DNA of 40,349 bases from Alcanivorax sp. (GTDB lineage Bacteria > Pseudomonadota > Gammaproteobacteria > Pseudomonadales > Alcanivoracaceae). The stretch lies in NCBI GenBank assembly GCA_007135015.1, contig SLJS01000146.1, forward strand, positions 1 through 40,349, given 5' to 3'. The notes beneath the pieces were generated by a model that saw only the letters and a list, made by a program, of their open reading frames with translations, was not told where the DNA came from and searched no databases. The position numbers were made by a program, and so were the translations under genes. Positions 31,107 through 40,349 of this stretch are shown here, in pieces; within the stretch, counting starts at the first letter, position 1; each line of letters opens with the position of its first letter.

Positions 31107-32243
31107 TCAGGCCCCGGGATTTCCCTGATCACTGCGTACAATCACGCCCTTTTCCTCGTCCTCGCGCTTCTTCGCCACCTGCGCGCGCACCATCTGCTCG
31201 AGCTCGTCGACCAGCTGTTCCCGGCGGATATGATGGCTTTTGCTTCCACCCACATAGGACAGATTGTTGGGCGTGCCCCCGGTCAGTCCGATGTCTGCCT
31301 CGCGGGCCTCGCCGGGACCGTTGACCAGGCAGCCGATCACGGCCAGGTCCACGGATTCGTTGACATCCTCGAGCCGGGCTTCCAGCTCGTTGACAGTGCC
31401 GATTACATCAAAGTTCTGCCGCGAGCAGCTCGGGCAGGCAATGATGTTCACACCCTTGGTGCGCAGGCCGAGACTCTTGAGAATGTCCCAGCCCACACGT
31501 ACTTCCTCGACCGGGTCGGCGGCCAGGGAAATGCGCAGGGTATCGCCGATCCCTTCGGCCAGCAGCATGCCCAGGGCCACCGAGGATTTCACCGTGCCCG
31601 AGCGCAGCACACCCGCCTCGGTGACTCCCAGGTGCAGGGGCTGTTCGATCTGTGCCGAGAGCTTGCGGTAGGCCTCCACGGTCATGAAGACGTTGGACGC
31701 CTTCACGCTGATCTTGAAATCCTGGAAGTCATGGCGGTCCAGAATCTCCACATGGCGCAGGGCGGACTCCACCAGGGCGTCACTGTTGGGCTCACCGTAC
31801 TTGCGCTGCAGTTCCTTCTCCAGCGAGCCCGCATTGACCCCTACCCGGATCGGCAGACCATGATCCTTCGCGCACTGGATGACCTCGCGAATACGATCCT
31901 CGCGACCGATATTGCCCGGATTGATACGCAGGCAGTCCACGCCGCGCCCCGCCACGTCCAGGGCAATGCGATAGTCATAGTGAATGTCCGCCACCAGGGG
32001 CACATTCACCTGCTCGCGGATCCTGCCGAATGCCTCCGAGGAGTCCATGTCCGGCACCGAGACCCGCACGATATCCACCCCTGCCTTCTCCAGGGCATGA
32101 ATCTGGGCGACCGTGGCCTCCACGTCACAGGTATCGGTATTGGTCATGCTCTGCACGGTGATCGGCGCATCGCCGCCCACCGGCACATTGCCGACCATGA
32201 TCTGCCGTGTCTTGCGACGCTGGATGGGTGTTTCCGGTTGCAT
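31107..32243 (-). CDS. ispG: 4-hydroxy-3-methylbut-2-en-1-yl diphosphate synthase (flavodoxin)
   Basis: A 378-residue enzyme of the MEP isoprenoid pathway (GcpE). The TIM barrel begins RRKTRQIMVGNVPVGGDAP. The 4Fe-4S ligands lie in the C-terminal domain: CPSCSRQNFD and GCLVNGPGEA. Length fits the short bacterial form without the plant insert. A GGGAGAG ribosome site lies a few bases before the ATG. As a 4Fe-4S enzyme it depends on cluster assembly such as the SUF operon in this window. Confidence 0.97.
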   Translation of the reverse strand: MQPETPIQRRKTRQIMVGNVPVGGDAPITVQSMTNTDTCDVEATVAQIHALEKAGVDIVRVSVPDMDSSEAFGRIREQVNVPLVADIHYDYRIALDVAGRGVDCLRINPGNIGREDRIREVIQCAKDHGLPIRVGVNAGSLEKELQRKYGEPNSDALVESALRHVEILDRHDFQDFKISVKASNVFMTVEAYRKLSAQIEQPLHLGVTEAGVLRSGTVKSSVALGMLLAEGIGDTLRISLAADPVEEVRVGWDILKSLGLRTKGVNIIACPSCSRQNFDVIGTVNELEARLEDVNESVDLAVIGCLVNGPGEAREADIGLTGGTPNNLSYVGGSKSHHIRREQLVDELEQMVRAQVAKKREDEEKGVIVRSDQGNPGA

Positions 32244-32260
32244 CGTCTCTCCCGGCCCGC

Positions 32261-33097
32261 TCAGGGCACGGTTACCCGTACCACCTGCCCGGGCCTGCCT
32301 TGCGGTAACTCCAGGGACTGGTCATTGACTTCCAGGCTCGCCAGTGCGGGGGCATTGCCCAGCGTAACCCGGAAGGGGGCGGTGCCGCCAAGCTCCAGTT
32401 CACCGCCAGCGGGCTGGTTTCCCTGGTAGATCCGCTCGCCGGTTTCCTGTTCGTGAACTTCGAGCCAGCACTGGTCCTCGAACCGCATGCGCAGTGTATC
32501 CGTGCCCGCGGCCTGGTCCCGGGCGGCCACCGTCTCTTCCGGCCCACGGCGTCCGTCACCGGAAAGTCCCTCGACCGGTTCCACCGGCTCCGGCTCCACC
32601 GGCTGTTGCGCCTGCGGCGCTTCGGCGCCAGTCTCTTCCCGCCCTGTTGCGACGTCGGGCAACGGTTCCGGGCTCTCCGCGGTGGACGGTTCATCCGCCA
32701 CCGGCTCCGGCGTTTCCCCGCCGGCCAGCCACAGCACCGCCACCACGATCACCAGGGCCACAGCACCCGCGGGCCAGACCCAGAAGGGCGCGCCATCGGC
32801 GTCCAGCCGTTCCTCCGGCTCGGTCTCGGCGCGCTGATCGTCTCCGGCGGATGAATCATTCACCAGCCGCTCGAAATCGGCGACCAGCTCGTCACCAGGC
32901 AGGCCCAGCATCTTGGCATAGCTGCGCAGATAACCCCGCACGAAGGCAGGCTGGGGCAGGCGAGCGTAATCGTCCGCTTCAAGGGCCTGCAGATAGGTTC
33001 GTGAAAGGCGCAGGCGCGCGGAAATGTCCTCGGGGTCAAGCCCTTGCCGCTCCCTTTCCTCGCGAAGTCGCTGCCCGGGCAGTGCGGCGTTGCTCAT
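32261..33097 (-). CDS. rodZ: RodZ, cytoskeletal cell-shape protein
   Basis: A 278-residue protein with an N-terminal Cro/CI-type helix-turn-helix (about 5-80: LREERERQGLDPEDISARLRLSRTYLQALE) that in RodZ binds MreB instead of DNA. A single transmembrane helix (105-126) is followed by a Pro/Glu-rich periplasmic linker and a C-terminal beta domain (about 200-278: LRMRFEDQCWLEVHEQETGERIYQG). This order is the RodZ layout. The gene is coupled to pilW by TGATG. Confidence 0.94.
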   Translation of the reverse strand: MSNAALPGQRLREERERQGLDPEDISARLRLSRTYLQALEADDYARLPQPAFVRGYLRSYAKMLGLPGDELVADFERLVNDSSAGDDQRAETEPEERLDADGAPFWVWPAGAVALVIVVAVLWLAGGETPEPVADEPSTAESPEPLPDVATGREETGAEAPQAQQPVEPEPVEPVEGLSGDGRRGPEETVAARDQAAGTDTLRMRFEDQCWLEVHEQETGERIYQGNQPAGGELELGGTAPFRVTLGNAPALASLEVNDQSLELPQGRPGQVVRVTVP

Positions 33098-33888
33098 CAG
33101 GAATAGCCCTCCTGCTCACGCCACTCCCGCCAGGCGCGGAACTCCGGGGAACGCGGAAACTCTTCTTCGAGAACACGCTCCATGGTTTCCCGTTCGCGGC
33201 GGTTGCCGTTCGCCTCGGCGATCCGGATTCCGATCCACAGCGCGCGCGGGCCCTGATTGTCCACTCCGCCCACACGGTTGGTGTATTCCCCGAAATAGTT
33301 CGCGGCGGTGCGAAAATTGCCTTTTTCATGGTGCAGCCGGGCCAGCTCCAGGTAGGGCCGCACCGCGTTGCGGTCCAGGCGCACCGCCCGGTTGAACGCC
33401 GCCAGGGCCTCTTCGGGCTGTTCGAGCTGCACATGGGCACGGCCCAGATGCTCGTAGGCCAGCGCCCGCCGGTCATAGGCCTGGTTGTCCGCCGCGCGCC
33501 GGAGTTCGCGCACCGCTTCCCGGTAACGTCCCTCGCGCAGCAGCATGGTGCCGTAGTTGGTGCGCGCCGGCGCATAATCCCGGTCCGCGCGCAACGCCTT
33601 GCGATAGTGTTCCTCCTCGCGCTCGGCATCATCCTCGTAGCGATACAGCAAGGCCATGGCGTTATGTGCCCGGGCGTTGCGGTTGTCCATCTCCAGCGCC
33701 CGTACCAGGTGCTGGCGGGCCTCGTTGGGGCGGTCCATCTGCAGGTATTCCAGCGCGGCCGAGACACGGTTCGCCACCGCCTCGTCGGTGCGAACCTCAC
33801 GAACCCCGTCGTTGGTGCGCACACAGCCCGACACGAGCAGCACCGCCGCCAGTAGCACCGTAACGCCACGAATCCACATTCCGCTCAC
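33097..33888 (-). CDS. pilW: PilW/PilF, type IV pilus biogenesis/stability lipoprotein
   Basis: A 263-residue TPR lipoprotein. The signal VTVLLAAVLLVSGC gives lipidated C22. The mature part holds about six TPR units (AALEYLQMDRPNEARQHLVRAL, AHNAMALLYRYEDDAEREEEHY, RTNYGTMLLREGRYREAVREL, AYEHLGRAHVQLEQPEEALAAF and others). This family is needed for outer-membrane assembly of the PilQ secretin. The start is a GTG overlapping the rlmN stop (GTGA); the ATG three codons later (33879), with GGTGAG upstream, is also possible. No other pilus gene is in the window. Confidence 0.9.
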   Translation of the reverse strand: MSGMWIRGVTVLLAAVLLVSGCVRTNDGVREVRTDEAVANRVSAALEYLQMDRPNEARQHLVRALEMDNRNARAHNAMALLYRYEDDAEREEEHYRKALRADRDYAPARTNYGTMLLREGRYREAVRELRRAADNQAYDRRALAYEHLGRAHVQLEQPEEALAAFNRAVRLDRNAVRPYLELARLHHEKGNFRTAANYFGEYTNRVGGVDNQGPRALWIGIRIAEANGNRRERETMERVLEEEFPRSPEFRAWREWREQEGYS

Positions 33889-35033
33889 CGCTGCAAAGGC
33901 CCGGCCTCGCCGGCCTGCTCCTGGTTGCGAAGGAATACCGCCTCGCGCCAGCGCTCGCTGCGGCGGGTACGGTCCATGACCTCCCCGACCAGCTGCCCGC
34001 AGGCGGCGTCGATGTCATCCCCTCGCGTCGTCCTTATTGTGGTCATCAGGCCATTGTCATTCAGAAACCTGTGAAATTCCATGATGCTTTCCCGGGAAGA
34101 GCGCTCATACCCCGCATCCGGGAAGGGATTGAAGGGGATCAGGTTGATCTTGACCGACATGCCCTTCAGCAACCGCAGCAGCTGGCGGGCATGCTCGGGC
34201 CGGTCGTTCACATCCCGCAGCATTACATATTCGATGGTAATGGTCTTGTGACGATGTGTAATCGCGTCACTATAGCGCCGGCAGGCGGCCAGCAGCTCTT
34301 CCAGCGGGTACTTGCGGTTCAGCGGCACCAGCTCGTCGCGGAGCTCGTCGTTGGGCGCGTGCAGCGAGATAGCCAGCGACACGTCCAGCTCGGCGCTGAG
34401 CCGGTCGATCATGGGGACCACGCCGGAGGTGCTCAGCGTAATGCGCTTCTTGGAAATCCCGTAGCCCAGGTCGTCCTTCATGACCCGCATGGCGCGCACC
34501 ACATTGTCGTAATTGAGCAGAGGCTCGCCCATGCCCATCATCACCACATTGGTGATGGGGTGTTCGCCCAGGTTGGTGCGCGGGCCGAAGGACCGGGCGG
34601 CCAGCCAGACCTGACCGATGATCTCGGCGCTGGTCAGATCCCGCTGAAAGCCCTGCTTGCCGGTGGAGCAGAAGCTGCAGTCCAGCGCGCAGCCCACCTG
34701 GGAGGACACGCAGAGAGTGCCGCGGCGCCCGTCGGGGATGAACACCACCTCGATGGCACCGCCGCCGTCCACTTTCAGCACCCACTTGCGGGTACCGTCC
34801 CGGGAGATCCCCTCATGCAGCACCTCCGGAGCGCGAATCTCGGCGATTTCGGCCAGCTTTGCACGCAGCACCTTGCCCACGTCGGTCATGTGCTCGAAAT
34901 CGTCCACCTGATGGTGATGGATCCACTTGAGAATCTGCCGGGCACGGAACTTCTTCTCGCCCAGCGAGAGGAAGAACTCCTCCATCTCCGGCAGTGACAT
35001 CCCCAGCAGGTTGACGCGCTCGCTGGCACTCAT
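33885..35033 (-). CDS. rlmN: 23S rRNA (adenine2503-C2)/tRNA (adenine37-C2) methyltransferase RlmN
   Basis: A 382-residue radical SAM methylase. The cluster motif is C115, C119, C122 (CALDCSFC), and the methyl-carrying cysteine is C345 in DIDAACGQL. GMGEPLLNYDNVVRA and MMLRDVN-like segments fit. It modifies A2503 of 23S rRNA and A37 of some tRNAs. It lies 5 bp behind ndk, as in E. coli neighbours. Confidence 0.97.
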   Translation of the reverse strand: MSASERVNLLGMSLPEMEEFFLSLGEKKFRARQILKWIHHHQVDDFEHMTDVGKVLRAKLAEIAEIRAPEVLHEGISRDGTRKWVLKVDGGGAIEVVFIPDGRRGTLCVSSQVGCALDCSFCSTGKQGFQRDLTSAEIIGQVWLAARSFGPRTNLGEHPITNVVMMGMGEPLLNYDNVVRAMRVMKDDLGYGISKKRITLSTSGVVPMIDRLSAELDVSLAISLHAPNDELRDELVPLNRKYPLEELLAACRRYSDAITHRHKTITIEYVMLRDVNDRPEHARQLLRLLKGMSVKINLIPFNPFPDAGYERSSRESIMEFHRFLNDNGLMTTIRTTRGDDIDAACGQLVGEVMDRTRRSERWREAVFLRNQEQAGEAGPLQR

Positions 35034-35038
35034 GGTGT

Positions 35039-35470
35039 TTACCCCTTGCGTGGACAGATCTCTTCCGCCCGGAAGAAATAGTCGATCTCGCGGGCGGCCG
35101 ACTCGGGAGAATCGGAGCCATGCACGGCATTGGCATCGATGGTTTCGGCGAAATCGGCGCGGATGGTGCCCGGCTCCGCTTCCTTCGGATTGGTCGCCCC
35201 CATCAGGTCCCGGTTGGCGGCAATGGCGTTGTCGCCCTCGAGCACCTGTACCACCACGGGCCCGCTGGTCATGAAACCGACCAGGTCATTGAAGAAGGGC
35301 CGCTCGCGGTGCTCGGCATAGAAGCCCTCGGCCTGCTCCTGATCCAGCTGGATCATTTTCATGGCCAGGATCCGCAGACCGGCCTTCTCGAAACGGGCGT
35401 TGATCTCGCCGATCAGGTTCTTTGCCACCGCATCGGGCTTGATGATGGACAGGGTGCGCTCTACAGCCAT
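35039..35470 (-). CDS. ndk: nucleoside diphosphate kinase
   Basis: A 143-residue enzyme, identical in length to E. coli Ndk, that balances nucleoside triphosphates. The phospho-histidine is H117 in NAVHGSDSPESA; RTLSIIKPDAV is the classic N-terminus. I chose the ATG at 35470, preceded by GGAGAAAGG; an in-frame upstream extension to 35668 has no similarity. It is the first gene of the minus-strand cluster and divergent from the suf operon. Confidence 0.98.
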   Translation of the reverse strand: MAVERTLSIIKPDAVAKNLIGEINARFEKAGLRILAMKMIQLDQEQAEGFYAEHRERPFFNDLVGFMTSGPVVVQVLEGDNAIAANRDLMGATNPKEAEPGTIRADFAETIDANAVHGSDSPESAAREIDYFFRAEEICPRKG

Positions 35471-35503
35471 GGAAACCTTTCTCCGGGTTACGGTAAACGG
35501 AAT

Positions 35504-35528
35504 GCCCCGTTTCATGCCTTTCCGGGGC
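35504..35528 (-). other. hairpin in the ndk leader
   Basis: GCCCCG (35504-35509) pairs with CGGGGC (35523-35528), a 6-bp stem with a 13-nt loop. It lies within the expected ndk 5' leader. No function can be assigned. Confidence 0.35.
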
Positions 35529-35542
35529 GCCAAAGGTCGCGA

Positions 35543-35548
35543 ATTATA
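35543..35548 (-). promoter_or_regulatory. -10 element of ndk (TATAAT)
   Basis: A perfect TATAAT on the minus strand, 72 bp upstream of the ndk ATG. The -35 region at 17 bp (TATCAT) is poor. The 324-bp gap 35471-35794 holds this promoter, the leader hairpin and the suf promoter/operator; no gene is seen in it. Confidence 0.45.
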
Positions 35549-35672
35549 CGCTTGTGGCAGCGAATATGATACCGTTGGCAACCCCGGCCGGCGAAGGGTG
35601 AGTGCCCCGCGGAACGCAAGTATCCGCTCACTTACCTGCCGAATCGCGGTTCCCTCCGAAGGGCCCATCGCC

Positions 35673-35678
35673 TATAAT
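35673..35678 (+). promoter_or_regulatory. -10 element of sufBCDS (TATAAT)
   Basis: Perfect TATAAT on the + strand, overlapped by the left end of the palindrome at 35676-35702. The -35 position (TTCCCT at 17 bp) is weak. The leader to the sufB ATG would be about 110 nt. Confidence 0.6.
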
Positions 35679-35702
35679 ACCTGAGTAAAATACTCTGGTA
35701 TT
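35676..35702. promoter_or_regulatory. 27-bp palindromic operator, IscR/Rrf2-like, at the suf promoter
   Basis: Left arm AATACCTGAGTAA and inverted right arm AATACCAGAGTAT match at 11 of 13 positions around one central base. The form (ATACC-GAGTA..TACTC-GGTAT) resembles type-1 IscR or related Rrf2-family sites found at Fe-S assembly promoters. It covers the -10 and the start of transcription, so a bound regulator would repress. No iscR or sufR gene is next to it. Confidence 0.65.
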
Positions 35703-35794
35703 TACCTCCGGAGTTCATTACCATCCCCGCCGGTGCCCGCAGAGCCTCCGGCGCGCGGGTGCAGCACAACGCGGACGACGCGGGAAAGGTGACC

Positions 35795-37288
35795 ATGAGC
35801 AACCAGCAGGCAGAACTGGACAAGGCAATTGAGCGGGAATACGAAGCCGGTTTCACCACCGACGTGGAATCGGACACCCTCCCGCCCGGGCTCGACGAGG
35901 ACGTGATTCGCCATATCTCGGCGAAGAAGAACGAGCCCGAATGGCTGCTCGACTGGCGGCTGCAGGCCTACCGGGGCTGGCAGGAAATGCCGCACCCGAG
36001 ATGGGCGCATGTGCACTACCCGAAGATCGACTTCAACAGCATCTCCTACTATTCGGCGCCGCGGAGCATGGCCGACGGCCCCCGCAGCCTGGACGAGGTG
36101 GACCCGGAGCTGCTGCGCACCTACGAGAAACTGGGCATCCCGCTGCACGAGCAGGAAATGCTCGCCGGGGTCCAGAACCCGGAACACGCCGCGGACGAGC
36201 AGCAAGGCTCCAGCAACGTGGCCGTGGACGCGGTCTTCGACTCCGTATCCGTGGCAACCACCTTCAAGAAGAAGCTGGCCGAGGCGGGCGTCATCTTCTG
36301 CTCGATCTCCGAGGCGGTGCAAGAGCACCCCGAGCTGATTCGCAAGTACCTGGGCACGGTGGTGCCCAAGGGCGACAACTTCTTCGCCGCGCTCAACTCG
36401 GCGGTGTTCACCGACGGCTCCTTCGTCTATATCCCGCCGGGCGTGCGCTGCCCCATGGAGCTGTCCACCTATTTCCGCATCAACGAGGCGAACACCGGGC
36501 AGTTCGAACGTACCCTGATCGTCGCCGACGAAGGCAGCCACGTCAGCTATCTCGAGGGCTGCACCGCGCCCCAGCGCGACGAGAACCAGCTTCACGCGGC
36601 GGTGGTGGAACTGGTGGCCCTGCCCGGTGCGCAGATCAAGTACTCCACGGTACAGAACTGGTACCCGGGCGACGCCGAGGGCAAGGGCGGCATCTACAAC
36701 TTCGTCACCAAGCGCGGCGTGGCCCACGACAATTCGCACATCTCCTGGACCCAGGTGGAAACCGGCTCGGCGATCACCTGGAAGTATCCCAGCGTGGTGC
36801 TGCGCGGCGACAATGCTGTCGGCGAGTTCTATTCCGTGGCGCTGGCGCGCAACTACCAGCAGGCGGACACCGGCACCAAGATGATCCATCTGGGCCGCAA
36901 TACCCGCAGCACCATCGTGTCCAAGGGCATCTCCGCCGGCCATGCCGAAAACAGCTACCGAGGCCTGGTGCGCTTCGGCCCCCGGGCGGATAACGCGCGC
37001 AACTTCACCCAGTGCGACTCGCTGCTGCTGGGCGAGCACTGCGGCGCGCACACCTTCCCCTATATCGAGAGCCGCAATCCCTCCGCCACCGTGGAACACG
37101 AGGCCACCACCTCCCGGGTGAGCGAGGACCAGCTTTTCCTGTGCCTGCAGCGCGGGCTGGACGAGGAAAAGGCCGTGTCCATGATCGTCAACGGCTTCTG
37201 CAAGGAAGTCTTCCGCGAGCTGCCCATGGAATTCGCCGTCGAGGCGGGCAAGCTTCTGGAAGTGAGCCTGGAAGGCGCGGTGGGCTGA
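35795..37288 (+). CDS. sufB: SufB, Fe-S cluster scaffold subunit
   Basis: A 497-residue cytosolic protein (E. coli 495). SufB is the core of the SufBC2D scaffold. The C-terminal region with GEHCGAHTFPYIESRNPSATVEHEATTS is diagnostic; C416 probably corresponds to the sulfur-accepting cysteine of E. coli SufB. The ATG at 35795 has AAAGGT 6 bp upstream. An in-frame GTG at 35759 would add 12 residues and is less likely. First gene of sufBCDS; 42 bp to sufC. Confidence 0.97.
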   Translation: MSNQQAELDKAIEREYEAGFTTDVESDTLPPGLDEDVIRHISAKKNEPEWLLDWRLQAYRGWQEMPHPRWAHVHYPKIDFNSISYYSAPRSMADGPRSLDEVDPELLRTYEKLGIPLHEQEMLAGVQNPEHAADEQQGSSNVAVDAVFDSVSVATTFKKKLAEAGVIFCSISEAVQEHPELIRKYLGTVVPKGDNFFAALNSAVFTDGSFVYIPPGVRCPMELSTYFRINEANTGQFERTLIVADEGSHVSYLEGCTAPQRDENQLHAAVVELVALPGAQIKYSTVQNWYPGDAEGKGGIYNFVTKRGVAHDNSHISWTQVETGSAITWKYPSVVLRGDNAVGEFYSVALARNYQQADTGTKMIHLGRNTRSTIVSKGISAGHAENSYRGLVRFGPRADNARNFTQCDSLLLGEHCGAHTFPYIESRNPSATVEHEATTSRVSEDQLFLCLQRGLDEEKAVSMIVNGFCKEVFRELPMEFAVEAGKLLEVSLEGAVG

Positions 37289-37330
37289 ACCGCCCGGCGC
37301 CTTCTTCCGCAAACCAGTCAGGAAACCGCA

Positions 37331-38088
<758 letters not shown>

Positions 38089-38092
<4 letters not shown>

Positions 38093-39336
38093 ACCTGGCC
38101 GAGCAGCTGAAAGAGCAGGCACTGACCGAAGCGCGCCGGCAGGCGGCCCGGGAAGACGGGCTGGCGGCACTGCGCCGGGAGGGCCTTGCCGCGCTGGAAC
38201 GCACGGACTTTCCCGGCCGCAAGACCGAGGCCTGGAAGTATACCTCGTTGCGCGCGCTCGAAGACGGTCACCTGAGCGCGCTCGCGCCGGCCCGGGAGCT
38301 CGAGGCGCCGGCGGACTTTGGCGGCCACCGGCTGGTGTTCATCAACGGACGCTTCAACGAGGCGCTGTCGCAACTGCCCGACGAGGCGGGCCTGGAAGTC
38401 ATTCGCCTGGACGGCAGCAGCGAGGCTGCGCCTGGCGCGAGCACGGAGTTCACCACACCCTTCGCCCATCTCAACGCGGCAGCCCTGGAAGACGGGCTGA
38501 TGTTGCGGGTGGCCGCGAACACCGCCGTGGAAACACCGGTGCATGTGTGCTTTGTCTCCAGCGCCGACTCGCCCGCCACCAGCCATACCCGGCTGCATCT
38601 GGAACTGGGCGAAGCCAGCAGCCTTGACCTGATCGAACACTACAGTGGCGACGGCCCCGCGCTGACCAACGCGGTCACCGAACTCCATGCCGGGCCGGCA
38701 AGTCGACTTCGCCATTACCGGCTGCAGTCGGAACAGACCGAAAGCCTGCATATCGGCAGCCTGCTGCTGGTCGCCAACCGCGACAGCCGGGTAGAAAGCT
38801 ATCAGCTCATGCAGGGCAGCCGCCTGCGGCGCAACGATGTGCGCGCGATACTGGCCGAATCCGGCGCGGAGCTGGACATGCGCGGCATCTTCATCGGCCG
38901 CGGCAAGAGCCATACCGACAACCAGGTATGCGTGGAGCATCGCGTACCCCACTGCCAGAGTCACCAGCTGTACAAGGGGCTCGCCGGCGACGAGGCACGG
39001 CTGGTATTCAACGGCCGCATTCACATTCATGCCGGCGCCCGGCAGTCCAGCGCTGACCTGACCAACAAGAATCTGTTGCTCAGCCGCGGCGCGGAAGTCG
39101 ACACCAAGCCGGAGCTGGAGATCTACAACGACGACGTGCAGTGCTCCCACGGCACCACCGTGGGCCAGATGGACCATGACGCACTGTTCTACCTGCGCAG
39201 CCGGGGCGTGGACGAGAAGACCGCCCAGCGCATGCTGGGGCTGGGCTTTGTCAATGAACTGCTGCAGGCCCTGCCCCATGAAGGCATTGCCGAATGGGCC
39301 CGCCCCTGGCTGGGACAATCCCTGGAGCAGCAATGA
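38089..39336 (+). CDS. sufD: SufD, Fe-S cluster scaffold subunit
   Basis: A 415-residue SufB paralogue. The N-terminal part (PGRKTEAWKYTSLRAL) and the beta-helix end (GAEVDTKPELEIYNDDVQCSHGTTVGQ) fit the family. H354 in CSHGTT likely matches the E. coli SufD histidine implicated in cluster formation at the SufB-SufD interface. Coupled by ATGA overlaps to both sufC and sufS. Confidence 0.97.
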
Positions 39337-40349
39337 CGACACCGGTTGCAGAGCTTCGTGCACAGTTCCCGCTGCTGAACCGCGAGGTCAACGGCAAGCC
39401 GCTGGTGTATCTGGACAACGCCGCCACCACCCAGAAGCCGGAGGCAGTGCTGGCGGCGCTGGATCACTATTACCGCGAGCTCAACAGCAATGTGCATCGC
39501 GGCGCCCACTACATCAGTGACCAGGCCACCGCCGCGTTCGAGGGCGCCCGGGAAACCGTGGCGCACCTGCTCAATGCCTCGCGCGAGGAAATCATCTGGA
39601 CCCGGGGCACCACCGAGTCCATCAACCTGGTGGCAAACAGTTACGGCCGCGAGAACCTGCGCCCTGGCGATGAAGTGCTGATCACGGAAATGGAGCATCA
39701 TTCCAACATCGTGCCCTGGCAGCTGATCTGCGAGGCCACCGGCGCACAGCTCAGGGTGGTGCCGGTACTCGACGACGGCAGTCTCGACCAGCGGGCCTTC
39801 CGGGAAATGCTGTCGGAGAAGACGCGGATCTTTGCCGTCACCCAGGTGTCCAATTCCCTGGGCACGGTGAACCCGGTGGCCGAGATGATCGCGGCGGCCC
39901 GTGAAACCGGTGCGGTGACCCTGGTCGACGGCGCCCAGGCAGTCTCGCATTTTCCGGTGGATGTACAGCAGATGGGCTGTGACTTCTATGCGTTCTCCGG
40001 TCACAAGGTCTTCGGCCCCACCGGCATCGGCGTGCTCTACGGCCGCCGTGAACTGCTCGAGGCAATGCCCCCGTATCACGGCGGCGGCGAGATGATCGAA
40101 ACCGTGACCTTCGAGCGCAGCACCTGGAACGAGCTGCCCTACAAGTTCGAGGCGGGCACGCCCAATATCGCCGGCGCCATCGGCCTGGGCACGGCCATCG
40201 AATGGCTGCAGGCACAGGATCGCGAGGCACTGGCCCGGCACGAGGCCGCCCTGCTGGAGCAGGCCACTGGCCGGGCCCGGGAGTTTCCCGGCTTGAAAAT
40301 CATCGGCGACGCCCCGAACAAGGTCTCAGTGCTGTCCTTCCTGCTGGAA
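39333..40349 (+). CDS. sufS: SufS, cysteine desulfurase (3' end outside window)
   Basis: The first 339 codons of a type II cysteine desulfurase, about 406 residues when complete. The PLP lysine is K225 in SGHKVFGPTG (E. coli K226). YLDNAATTQKP, NSNVHRGAHY, EMEHHSNIVPWQ and the beta-hairpin before the active site are as in SufS. The catalytic cysteine near residue 364 lies beyond the window. The ATG overlaps the sufD stop. A sulfur acceptor gene (sufE or sufU) would be expected next but cannot be seen. Confidence 0.97.
   Translation, partial: MTTPVAELRAQFPLLNREVNGKPLVYLDNAATTQKPEAVLAALDHYYRELNSNVHRGAHYISDQATAAFEGARETVAHLLNASREEIIWTRGTTESINLVANSYGRENLRPGDEVLITEMEHHSNIVPWQLICEATGAQLRVVPVLDDGSLDQRAFREMLSEKTRIFAVTQVSNSLGTVNPVAEMIAAARETGAVTLVDGAQAVSHFPVDVQQMGCDFYAFSGHKVFGPTGIGVLYGRRELLEAMPPYHGGGEMIETVTFERSTWNELPYKFEAGTPNIAGAIGLGTAIEWLQAQDREALARHEAALLEQATGRAREFPGLKIIGDAPNKVSVLSFLLE

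Noticed and set aside
35471..35668. Longer Ndk starting at 35668
   Set aside because: The extra 66 residues have no similarity, include the promoter (TATAAT) and the leader; the ATG at 35470 gives the standard 143-residue protein.
1909..35794. tRNA or small RNA genes in the gaps
   Set aside because: No cloverleaf or TTCRA-type B-box with matching acceptor stem was recognised by eye; a covariance-model scan would be needed to exclude small RNAs.

Overview
The window is about 40 kb of GC-rich chromosome from a gammaproteobacterium. The order der-bamB-yfgM-hisS-ispG-rodZ-pilW-rlmN-ndk and the divergent pair guaBA/xseA are conserved gammaproteobacterial arrangements. Periplasmic nitrate reduction, a SUF iron-sulfur operon and acyl-CoA dehydrogenases fit a facultatively anaerobic heterotroph. 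A relative of the Ectothiorhodospiraceae/Chromatiales is my best guess, but the genus cannot be read from this sequence. No rRNA, tRNA, CRISPR array, prophage or transposase gene was found. Both edges cut a gene: a helicase at the left and sufS at the right.

Layout. 1-1.9 kb: end of an HrpB-like helicase, converging on ribA. 1.9-5.9 kb: FNR-box promoter and a compact napEABC operon without napD. 5.9-6.4 kb: non-coding repeats (heptamer arrays and REP-like palindromes). 6.4-10.8 kb: an AraC-type regulator divergent from an operon of two acyl-CoA dehydrogenase-family proteins and an acetoacetate-decarboxylase-family protein. 10.9-13.6 kb: exported MsrB and MsrA, then, on the other strand, DoxX and an HtrA-like lipoprotein protease. 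13.6-14.1 kb: a second repeat-rich gap with a nested inverted-repeat element. 14.1-16.7 kb: the complete AmmeMemoRadiSam trio, with the radical SAM gene divergent from the Memo and AMMECR1 genes. 16.8-20.0 kb: guaB-guaA, divergent from xseA (20.1-21.5 kb). 21.5-26.4 kb: a minus-strand operon of TonB-dependent receptor, periplasmic binding protein and hybrid histidine kinase. 26.6-35.5 kb: the housekeeping cluster from ndk to der, all on the minus strand. 35.8 kb to the end: sufBCDS, preceded by an IscR-like operator that overlaps a consensus -10.

The most unusual feature is non-coding. Eight arrays of 6-7-bp units (GGGGCAA, GGCGAGT/C, AGTGGTC and related) lie in five intergenic gaps. Seven of the eight sit just behind a stop codon and are G-rich on the coding strand of the gene they follow, so at two convergent gene pairs two arrays face each other in opposite orientation. 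Several have four or more G-runs spaced for G-quadruplex formation. Such heptamer repeats resemble the STRR repeats known from cyanobacteria, but the 3'-end and strand rule seen here suggests a possible role in mRNA 3' ends. Other points to follow up are the receptor/binding-protein/kinase operon, the acyl-CoA dehydrogenase pair in which one partner lacks the catalytic glutamate, the AmmeMemoRadiSam locus, and the missing napD.
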